A stretch of 64,000 bases of DNA from Halorubrum sp. CBA1125. GTDB lineage: Archaea > Halobacteriota > Halobacteria > Halobacteriales > Haloferacaceae. Shown one piece after another: positions 58,301 to 64,000 of the stretch. Below the pieces are notes generated by a model, which was given only the letters and a program-made list of their open reading frames with translations, did no database searches and was not told where the DNA came from. Both the position numbers and the translations under genes were made by a program. Position 1 is the first letter of the stretch; each line of letters opens with the position of its first letter. The stretch is taken from NCBI RefSeq assembly GCF_009742825.1, contig NZ_WPCE01000002.1, positions 17,750 to 81,749 of the forward strand, in the 5' to 3' direction.

Positions 58301-58847
58301 GGAGTGGTACGACATCTGCGAACGACTTGCTAGTCAACGCCGGGACGAAGATGCGCTTCCGGCAGCGAAAGAATGTATTGACCGGTACTTCGAGTTGGAG
58401 CTATCCAACTACGACATCATCGACGCAGAACGAAAGTTCGAACTCACTATCGACGGGCACGAACTCGTCGGCTTCATCGACGCCGTCTATCGAACGGCCG
58501 ACGACGAACTGGTTGTTATCGACTACAAGGCTACTGAACGGTATCGAGACATCCAGGACGACAAGCAACTCCCGATCTACTTACTAGCTTGTCGTGATCT
58601 CTATGACGAACCGATCAGGCGTGCTGGATACGCATATGTCGGGAATATCGGGCCGAACATCGAGACACGAACATTCAGCGAAGGCGAACTAGACAGCGTC
58701 AAAGACGACGTGGCAGGAGCAATGAACCAGATCGCAGAGGCATCGTTCAGTCAGTATACCGCTGATGATCACTGCCAGTGGTGCCAGCATAATCAACTTC
58801 CCTGCGCGTCGGATTCGTTTACCGTCGGCCCAGGATTCGAAGAGTGA
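55389..58847 (+). CDS. AddA/UvrD-like helicase-nuclease
   Basis: The protein has 1152 residues. The SF1 helicase core shows MRVLAGAGTGKTFTMVRKI (I, about 43), DRILALTFTNNAADSMREKL (Ia), VFCDEFQDTDRLQFDL (II, about 367), VVGDDDQAIYEWRGA (III), VNVMTIHKSKGLDFPVVLI (V) and RVFHVGITRAEDILVL (VI). A C-terminal RecB-type nuclease follows with TSLAAYEECPRSHYLDYV, ELVVIDYKATERY (about 1043) and Cys in CQWCQHNQLPC, again suggesting an iron-sulfur cluster. This is the motor of the AddAB-like complex. It is complete and ends the operon. Confidence 0.9.
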   Translation: MSGDETEHPSWFPVPEDELSPEPQQGEIIDADEYPMRVLAGAGTGKTFTMVRKIEYLIDEKDVSPDRILALTFTNNAADSMREKLNAKLGTAGYDIDAYTYHSICNEILSDYAYTAGLDPDFDIATDAEKYAIVLDVLDEIEYRSVKPNVYGGDGYASGAASKLLDFIGSMKRNGVAPEGIDAFLGSAERVYELADLPERIETIASDHLGGRSVSNVLTALPDAREDIVEERDALGTDGIEASIRDFLDRLVALCDALETTFEGHEAGERELPENAYKLPKYLLGGYSSAPKGIPNDLNLELTDHLDSFLSDCFTARDLTAGYAAYERVLDERNFIDFNGLVVKTAELMDSPVGEEIADRWDYVFCDEFQDTDRLQFDLVTSLVTDDNLFVVGDDDQAIYEWRGAHVANITDELDKVFAALTDKPLEENFRSRQPILDLANEAITKLDHREQHKTLTRVNEPDYDGDTVATVKLPDEEDDGDGATQLRTVVQNLLAGTADNLADAYDPGDIALLVRKNDHATPIIEEFEDAGIPYQVAGDLATESIGVGTVTAYLKALARPEDEVSWNRVLLMRYRLCDADLRTLNEGDEPLIDALRKTPLDEFDEPGRVAEAREHVIDLLNIRDSASLSHLYRELKDRTNIEWYLSEQERRDLGQLNEIIEQYGDSAVQPPLTPEFIDSLEHYDSLFDESGSTPTSQPDIADDAVNVMTIHKSKGLDFPVVLIPQVTADEWGPSSRTYDALETGISDGPDAAFAEDYVARDARETRRVFHVGITRAEDILVLQGRRDADDEGDDEPHPVPEIVDELIPACIPWQPQGGQLSIWSDVQECLPDEAVDWTDTLASENVGEVGGTVTHDGDLLPVETARDRVLALATATLDSRLTTDGNRSKIHVESLTGPSTPSPALSHSYTSLAAYEECPRSHYLDYVVNAFSDYQDGTSSAGSGVSQRAIGLLFHDTAEQAANKNIQQREEWYDICERLASQRRDEDALPAAKECIDRYFELELSNYDIIDAERKFELTIDGHELVGFIDAVYRTADDELVVIDYKATERYRDIQDDKQLPIYLLACRDLYDEPIRRAGYAYVGNIGPNIETRTFSEGELDSVKDDVAGAMNQIAEASFSQYTADDHCQWCQHNQLPCASDSFTVGPGFEE

Positions 58848-58977
58848 GGTTCGAACAGCCCAATACCGGCTTCAGAATAACAGACTCCCGGTACGGCGCG
58901 ACCTTCGTGGCTTGTAACCATTCAGCACCGCATAAGCAACATTCCCAGGCCACCACCGGGAGAAGGACCTAGATGTC

Positions 58978-60633
58978 TCAGAAAGACAGACAATCATCTT
59001 CCACAAACTCACCGGGGAAGATTCCCTCTGAGTCCGGGAACAAGGAATTCGATTCAGCGACATTACTGACACCCGGAAGACCAACTTGATCGTCTGGGAT
59101 CTCCTCGAACGAGTTCAGACCTAGCATCTCTTCTGCCATACCCGGATCCACCGAAGGCTCCAGCATCGAAATGTCGTGGACTGAATCGAACTCACCAACG
59201 TTGAACGAATCCTGACCATTGAAAAACGTTGAAGCTGGCTCACTAGATCCCACAAGCGGTTCGTCAGGCTCAGAAAACTCCTGCTCAAAGTCATTTAGTC
59301 CAAAGGGATCCGTTGCTTCCCACTGCAGCGGCTCCCCCTGAGACATTGAATACTCTTGATCCACGTTAGCCTGGATCCCCTCTTCCCATCGTTCGTCCTG
59401 AACAGGGTCGAATACTGGCTCATCTATCGGTCCTACGTCCGGGGTACTGAACGGTTCTCCAATCGGTTCTAGTTCTCGTTCTGGGAAGAGCGAGTGACCG
59501 AAACCCCCGTCAGCTGGTTTGTCGTAGTTCCAACTGGCCGAGTGGGACGTGTCCAGTGAGGAATTACCGTGATCCATCAGTTCTTGGTCAGGTTGTTGCG
59601 TCGGTGTTCTGTTTGACTGCTTCTCCGCCTGGACACTGTCAACCGGTTCTAAAGTTCGGTGCCGGCGCTGAGGCTGCTCACGGTCCACTGGTTCCCGGGG
59701 ATACCGAGGATTGAGATTCCGGGAACGTCGCGTATCGCTTGGCTGGCGACGTGAGTGTTTGCTCTCTGTCTTCCGCGATTGCGTGTTTTCGTTTCGGGTA
59801 GCGACGCCGGCACTGTGTGGAGTGGGAGCGAGAAGCGTCTTCAGCAGCGAAGAAATCTTGATTTCGATCGGGCTGCGGACCAGATCGTAGCTTACGGCAC
59901 TCGGACCGAACTTGATCTCAACGAGATCAGGTATCGGATCGAACTGGAAGAACGATGGCCCCATGTCAACATCGAGGTAACTAAACCTCGTGTCGACATC
60001 GGCGAAGCGGATTGAACGATCGTACTCTACTGGCTTGAAATAGGGTGTGTTGGACTCAGAGGCTGGAGTCTGTCTTTGCGGCGCTGTTCTGTAGCCACGC
60101 GTCGTACGGGCTGGTCTCTGGACGGGGTTCTGGGTTCTGATGCGGGTAGTCGTTCGCTGAATCTCTTGAGTCTGGGTGGGAAGCTGCTGAGACTCCTCTA
60201 GTGTCGTCGATGGTTGTCGATCCGTTACTGGCGAGGATATATCGGACGGATCCTGGCGAACTTCTTGCGGTGGCTTCGTATTCTCGTTGCTTGCTTCATT
60301 AACCTTAGATGGCTGATCTGAATTTGTAGAACTTACCGCCGTGGATGTCGTTGGATTGGTCGACGTTCCCGTTGAGATAGCCCTGTGCGTCGGCCGACCC
60401 CTACGGGCAGGCGGAGCAGACACGAGTTTATAGGCGACGAGTAATGATACAGCAGCCGTAATCCCGATACCATACAGGACAATATCTGGAAGAGAACTAC
60501 CCAACTGCCCCGCAGATCCCGCCATGACCTCAATCGAACTAGGAGACCAAGCGGGAATCGGATCATCAACGAAGAGAAAGGCTGTCCCGCTGATAACCAC
60601 AAGCAGTGTAGTGAGACGGCCGACCACTGCCAT
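58978..60633 (-). CDS. Long disordered membrane-anchored protein
   Basis: The protein has 551 residues. Two hydrophobic segments near the N-terminus (LTTLLVVISGTAFLFV, about 6-24, and LPDIVLYGIGITAAVSLLVAY, about 48-68) are followed by about 480 residues of Pro/Ser/Thr/Gln/Arg-rich low complexity, then a more acidic C-terminal 140 residues with short repeated-looking motifs (EPIGEPFSTPDVGPIDEPVF). No enzyme motif seen. Its start lies 125 bp from the small plus-strand membrane gene. It may be a scaffold at the membrane. Confidence 0.6.
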   Translation of the reverse strand: MAVVGRLTTLLVVISGTAFLFVDDPIPAWSPSSIEVMAGSAGQLGSSLPDIVLYGIGITAAVSLLVAYKLVSAPPARRGRPTHRAISTGTSTNPTTSTAVSSTNSDQPSKVNEASNENTKPPQEVRQDPSDISSPVTDRQPSTTLEESQQLPTQTQEIQRTTTRIRTQNPVQRPARTTRGYRTAPQRQTPASESNTPYFKPVEYDRSIRFADVDTRFSYLDVDMGPSFFQFDPIPDLVEIKFGPSAVSYDLVRSPIEIKISSLLKTLLAPTPHSAGVATRNENTQSRKTESKHSRRQPSDTRRSRNLNPRYPREPVDREQPQRRHRTLEPVDSVQAEKQSNRTPTQQPDQELMDHGNSSLDTSHSASWNYDKPADGGFGHSLFPERELEPIGEPFSTPDVGPIDEPVFDPVQDERWEEGIQANVDQEYSMSQGEPLQWEATDPFGLNDFEQEFSEPDEPLVGSSEPASTFFNGQDSFNVGEFDSVHDISMLEPSVDPGMAEEMLGLNSFEEIPDDQVGLPGVSNVAESNSLFPDSEGIFPGEFVEDDCLSF

Positions 60634-60721
60634 TTCAACATATTTCGTCTGGTTTGCATAAATATCTGCTCCCGAGTACGGACTAACTTCTTACAGTCAC
60701 CTGCAGAATACCAGAATAAAA

Positions 60722-60728
60722 CTTATAC
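60722..60728 (+). promoter_or_regulatory. TATA box for the 60758 gene
   Basis: CTTATAC at 60722-60728 after AATAAAA lies about 30 nt before the ATG at 60758, the usual spacing for a leaderless haloarchaeal transcript. Confidence 0.55.
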
Positions 60729-60757
60729 GCGCTGTCTCTGATCACCTGATAGGTCGA

Positions 60758-61126
60758 ATGCCACCAGGACTGCTCAAGGCACTACTACAATCGGTCAATC
60801 ACTTTCGCAACTGGCGGAAGGGTGACCCCGAAAGCGCTACTCAGCGCGGCCGCAAATATTCGCTCTGGATACTGGTTGGTGGCATCACCGGGCTCTGGAT
60901 CCTCTATCAGCACAATATCGCTGTCCCTGTCGACTTTGCGATGTTCACCGGTGGACTAGTCCTCGTCGAACTCTTCGAATTCGGTACACTTCTCCGACTA
61001 GGGATGGCGATCGATCCCTTGGTCGGTGGTATCCTCGGTACGATCGGACTCGGCACTCTTGCGAAATTCTTCCGTGACTTAGGCGGGTTATCCGCTGCCA
61101 TCAGCTACTTTTTCTCAATCCGGTAA
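60758..61126 (+). CDS. Small membrane protein
   Basis: The protein has 122 residues. An N-terminal basic stretch (NHFRNWRKGDPESATQRGRK) is followed by hydrophobic segments (SLWILVGGITGLWILYQ, VDFAMFTGGLVLVELFEFG, IDPLVGGILGTIGLGTLAKF) and a short C-terminus. The size and layout recall small holin-like or anchoring proteins, but no family was recognised. It precedes the HEPN gene on the same strand by about 110 bp, and is divergent from the disordered membrane protein. Confidence 0.6.
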   Translation: MPPGLLKALLQSVNHFRNWRKGDPESATQRGRKYSLWILVGGITGLWILYQHNIAVPVDFAMFTGGLVLVELFEFGTLLRLGMAIDPLVGGILGTIGLGTLAKFFRDLGGLSAAISYFFSIR

Positions 61127-61235
61127 GCTCCAAGAGCGCTACTACAGAATCCCAGGCTGCTGGCGTCCTTCTTAGCCTGTGCAAGAAGAATGACCCGTCG
61201 AACAACTTTACGTTCTATTGGAACAGGAACTCCGT

Positions 61236-63560
61236 ATGGTCCGGTTACTCGATACGTTCGACAGGGTTCGGGCCGACCCTGGAGAAGATGTTCACTTTGC
61301 GCTGCAATTAGATCGACTTTTCCAATCAGTAGTAGATCAAGAGGAGCTCAGCGACGAGACCCGGATCCACCTCGACGAAATGGACGATGAATATCTGTTG
61401 CCCAGCCTCGTGGACAACCTTGAGGACTGGTACAGCGACGAGACGTTCCAATCCGCCCGTGATGCACTAAATCGGTTTGAGGACGCTATCGCAGATGCAG
61501 AAGAACACGGATGGATGAACGTGGCCGCCCAATACCAGTACAGCCGGATCCGCCTCAAGTCAGGATTGCAGGGGCATAACGTAGCAGACGAACTTGACGA
61601 AGTACTCGAATTTCTGGAGAATCACTTCTCAGATGTCTCCACCAACTTCACTACCTCAATTATTGAATCCGCAATCGACAACATCGACGACATATCGGAG
61701 TCTCATAGAGATCGGTGGACAGATCTTATTGAAGCGGTTGTGGACTCTCACCGTACCGACAACCGCTTTAATCAGCTAAGAGAACAGCTCCGGCTGCTGC
61801 ACGAGTTCAAACGCGAATGCAATCGAGGCACGTCAAACGTAGAGGCTGCACTCGTTGAGTCATATCGCACTGAAGCCGACCTAGTCGGACAAGACAGCCA
61901 GCTGCAGAAGGCAGATGTTCTTCAAAGCGGTGTCGCTGAGTGTGCCGAATATCTGAGCGACGAGCAAAAGCGCGACTGGAAACAGGAAGCTCTCCAAGCC
62001 CGCCGAACCGGGACCGAAACCGAACTCCACGAACTTGATCCAGATGACTTAGATGTGGACGGGGTAGAAGGCCAAAGCATCCAGCGGGCCGTCGCAGAAG
62101 AGATAGACCACAACACCCAGGTCTACGTCAACTGGTTCAAGCAGATGACGCAGACTTCTGGATCGAGTTCATACGCCCTCTACTGTTTAGTGCACTCTAG
62201 CAGCATTATTCCCGATCCGAATAGAATTCGATTGTCAACAGAAGAGTTCGTGGTCTCCCAGCTAGTCAGCCGCCAAATTATCTCTCCGGAAGCGTACACG
62301 CTTTCCGTTGATCCGTCGGATCCCGAGTCAATCCCGAACAGTTACGGCCACTACGCAGCAGGGAAAATGTCATCGCTGGGGAACGCGCTGTACCGTCTGA
62401 TCAAAGAGGGCCACCTCACTATCTCCGATTTCATCCACATATTCCGGATCGGCGACACGCTCTCCCCCGATACAGAAGCGTTCCTCACCGACGCTCTTCT
62501 CGATCTCTACGAGGATAACTATCTACAGGCACTGTTCCTCTTCGTCCCACACCTTGAGGCAGCAATCGTTGACACGCTTCGGTCCATCGGACGGCCGGCA
62601 TACACCATCATCGAAGAAGGAACCCAGCAACAACTCCTTGGCGGACTGTTCCTCGACGGAAAAGATCTGTTTGGACGCCACTACGCGATCTATCTCCGGT
62701 ATAGGTACACGAGACGTGAAGGCATAAACCTCAGAAACCGGCTTGCGCATGGACAACTGCGGTACCAGAACGCGAATTACCTGAGCACGATTCTGACCCT
62801 GTTCGACATCCTGAAATGCATCATCACACTCAACAGCGCCGATTATCTGAGTTACTACGGTATCCCCCAACAGACACTATCTCCACCTACACAATACGAT
62901 CGAGAGATCGACCTCTCCCTATTCACGGACCTGAATATGCAGATTATCGGCTACGGCATCTCCACTGATGGACACGCCCTGATAGTCATACGCGAAAACG
63001 GCTATGAGGATCAAACTGAGGTTTTTGTCAATAGGAGCCAGATTAACCGGTACCTCATCAGCGGGACCGGGCTGACCCGAGATGAGATTGGGGATAAAAT
63101 CGACCAGCTCCGAGACGACCACCCGAACATCCCGGACAGCATTGACTATACCTGGCTTGACCAGGATGATCTGATACTCCACACGGTCAAGGATGTAATC
63201 AACGACCAGACCGCCGCCGCCGACCGTCTCTCACAAGAAAAAATCACCCATCACGCGAAAGTCCACGGTGTTGATGAAAGCACGACCCGAATCGCACTTC
63301 AGAGGCTTGAGGAGCGAGGCGAGATTACGATCATGGAGATCGACGGAGAGGAAGTCATTCCCACTGACCAGTATCTCCGTATCTTCGAAAGCGCTACACA
63401 TGTCACGGGCATCGGCGAGACGTTAGCATGGCGAGTCGCAGACATCTTCGATAGCGAACGAGCGTACCTCGATGCAGGCCAAGAAGTATTTCAAACAGTA
63501 CCAAGTGTCGGGCCCGACCGGGCAGAACGGCTGGTGACCGAGCGGGAAGGCACTATGTGA
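61236..63560 (+). CDS. DUF4209-like HEPN protein with C-terminal winged helix and HhH
   Basis: The protein has 774 residues from ATG 61236; a TTG at 61218 is in frame but rare in haloarchaea. The long N-terminal half is helical. Residues about 420-545 resemble DUF4209: LFLFVPHLEAAIVDTLRSIGRP, then NLRNRLAHGQLRYQNANYL with the Arg-x4-His motif of HEPN RNases (about 500). A winged-helix segment (STTRIALQRLEERGEITIMEI) and two helix-hairpin-helix units (THVTGIGETLAWRVADIFD, VPSVGPDRAERLVTE) close the protein. An RNA- or DNA-sensing HEPN effector is plausible. Last protein gene before the rrn operon. Confidence 0.7.
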   Translation: MVRLLDTFDRVRADPGEDVHFALQLDRLFQSVVDQEELSDETRIHLDEMDDEYLLPSLVDNLEDWYSDETFQSARDALNRFEDAIADAEEHGWMNVAAQYQYSRIRLKSGLQGHNVADELDEVLEFLENHFSDVSTNFTTSIIESAIDNIDDISESHRDRWTDLIEAVVDSHRTDNRFNQLREQLRLLHEFKRECNRGTSNVEAALVESYRTEADLVGQDSQLQKADVLQSGVAECAEYLSDEQKRDWKQEALQARRTGTETELHELDPDDLDVDGVEGQSIQRAVAEEIDHNTQVYVNWFKQMTQTSGSSSYALYCLVHSSSIIPDPNRIRLSTEEFVVSQLVSRQIISPEAYTLSVDPSDPESIPNSYGHYAAGKMSSLGNALYRLIKEGHLTISDFIHIFRIGDTLSPDTEAFLTDALLDLYEDNYLQALFLFVPHLEAAIVDTLRSIGRPAYTIIEEGTQQQLLGGLFLDGKDLFGRHYAIYLRYRYTRREGINLRNRLAHGQLRYQNANYLSTILTLFDILKCIITLNSADYLSYYGIPQQTLSPPTQYDREIDLSLFTDLNMQIIGYGISTDGHALIVIRENGYEDQTEVFVNRSQINRYLISGTGLTRDEIGDKIDQLRDDHPNIPDSIDYTWLDQDDLILHTVKDVINDQTAAADRLSQEKITHHAKVHGVDESTTRIALQRLEERGEITIMEIDGEEVIPTDQYLRIFESATHVTGIGETLAWRVADIFDSERAYLDAGQEVFQTVPSVGPDRAERLVTEREGTM

Positions 63561-63681
63561 ACGACTGAGATCGCGGGAGCAGATGGCGATCGCCAATGTA
63601 CATCGATATTCTGATAGAAGATAGAATGACGAAGACGAGGAATAACGGATAGTCGTCTTCGGCTTTAGGGTTTAGTGTTAG

Positions 63682-63757
63682 AGCCAAGGGCCGGATTTGA
63701 ACCGGCGTTGGGCGGCTCTGCAGGCCGCTGCGTCTGACCAGACTCTGCCACCTTGGC
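63682..63757 (-). tRNA. tRNA-Cys (anticodon GCA)
   Basis: This 76-nt cloverleaf is complete without an intron. The acceptor pairs GCCAAGG with CCTTGGC and is followed by discriminator U; the anticodon stem GCGGC/GCCGC encloses loop CTGCAGA (anticodon GCA); the T arm is GCCGG TTCAAAT CCGGC. In haloarchaea tRNA-Cys commonly follows 5S rRNA in the rrn operon, which fits the 5S upstream. Confidence 0.95.
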
Positions 63758-63843
63758 GCTACCGGAAGTATCGGAGTCGAGCGCTTAAGCCTAGCGGTCG
63801 GGGGTCGACCCGATCGCCCGGGCTCGTCGTGGTCGATATGAAG

Positions 63844-63874
63844 AGAGCCCGGAGACGCGATGTCTCTGGGCTCT
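63844..63874 (-). other. Perfect-looking stem between 5S rRNA and tRNA-Cys
   Basis: AGAGCCCGGAGAC at 63844-63856 pairs with GTCTCTGGGCTCT at 63862-63874 (13 pairs, one of them G-U) around a 5-nt loop. It lies in the spacer of the rrn transcript after 5S. It could be a processing signal, or a partial terminator that lowers tRNA-Cys read-through. Confidence 0.5.
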
Positions 63875-63895
63875 GTGATGTGTGTAAGTATGAGT

Positions 63896-64000
63896 GGGCA
63901 GGCGGCGAACCGCGGTTCCCAGAGGATCGCTCACTCCAGTACTTCCCGGCACGCTGACGGGCTTAACTTCCGTGTTCGGAATGGGTACGGGTGTTCCCCC
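63896..64000 (-). rRNA. rrf: 5S ribosomal RNA, 5' end beyond window
   Basis: The minus strand reads GGGGGAACACCCGTACCC from the window edge, then CCGAACACGGAAGTTAAGCCC, GGGAAGTACTGGAGTGAGCG, and GGTTCGCCGCC near the 3' end. These are conserved 5S loops of haloarchaea. About 17 bases of the 5' end are missing; the 3' end is placed by family length and may be off by a few bases. Confidence 0.9.

Noticed and set aside
63697..63957. Plus-strand frame over tRNA-Cys and 5S rRNA
   Set aside because: It covers two structural RNAs on the other strand and cannot be a real gene.

Overview
The window is haloarchaeal. Predicted proteins are strongly acidic (Asp/Glu-rich), many genes have TATA boxes about 25-32 nt before their start codons (short or leaderless transcripts), stop/start overlaps of the ATGA type are common, and HalOD1, DUF429 and DUF7342-type proteins are present. 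The right edge carries a 5S rRNA followed by tRNA-Cys, the usual 3' end of a haloarchaeal rRNA operon, so this is probably chromosomal (or a chromid bearing an rrn operon). Nearly everything between the integrase near the left edge and that rrn operon looks like a defence and accessory island. No gene was compared with a database; family names come from motifs and context.

Layout. 1-2.4 kb: a MarR/wHTH regulator with its operator, a DUF7342 HTH / TumE-like toxin-antitoxin pair, and a tyrosine integrase. 2.6-9.9 kb: a phospholipase-D nuclease fused to a P-loop ATPase, several unrecognised small and membrane genes, a zinc-ribbon protein, and a CBS-HEPN protein translationally coupled to two very small ORFs. 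10-16 kb: a compact operon of RAMP (Cas7/Cas5/Cas6-like) proteins without Cas10, Cas1 or Cas2, resembling type IV CRISPR effectors, with a DnaQ-like exonuclease overlapping it and an HNH endonuclease downstream. Degenerate repeats lie inside it, and a divergent winged-helix gene faces it across four ATTAG half-sites. This is the best candidate for an undescribed system.

16-30 kb: a complete BREX locus (brxL, pglZ, pglX, brxC, brxB, brxA and a BrxE-like gene). It has the type 1 gene set plus one extra gene. brxC and brxL are each split by a one-base excess in a homopolymer, and pglX has its own promoter and a leader with mutually exclusive hairpins. 30-34 kb: an Mre11/SbcD-like phosphoesterase and an SF2 helicase, divergent from BREX. 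34-39 kb: more ordinary genes (PNPOx-like protein, sensor kinase, HTH, HalOD1, DUF429).

39-44 kb: an McrBC-type type IV restriction pair whose McrB has two EVE-like domains. 44-46.6 kb: an unrecognised three-gene operon ending in a membrane protein. 46.8-51.7 kb: a very large HSP90-type ATPase/DUF3883 protein. 52-59 kb: an AddAB/RecB-like three-gene helicase-nuclease operon. 59-63.6 kb: a long disordered membrane protein, a small membrane protein, and a HEPN (DUF4209-like) protein with C-terminal DNA-binding folds. 63.7-64 kb: tRNA-Cys and partial 5S rRNA on the minus strand.

Restriction of modified or unmodified foreign DNA (BREX, McrBC), DNA end processing (AddAB-like, Mre11-like/helicase, PLD-ATPase), RNA-guided interference (RAMP operon) and abortive responses (TumE-like, CBS-HEPN, DUF4209-HEPN) together form a layered anti-phage/anti-plasmid island. 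Three frameshifts with strong support and one weak candidate are each repaired by removing one base from a short homopolymer. They could be assembly errors or real inactivation/phase variation, and they should be checked before any claim about which systems work.
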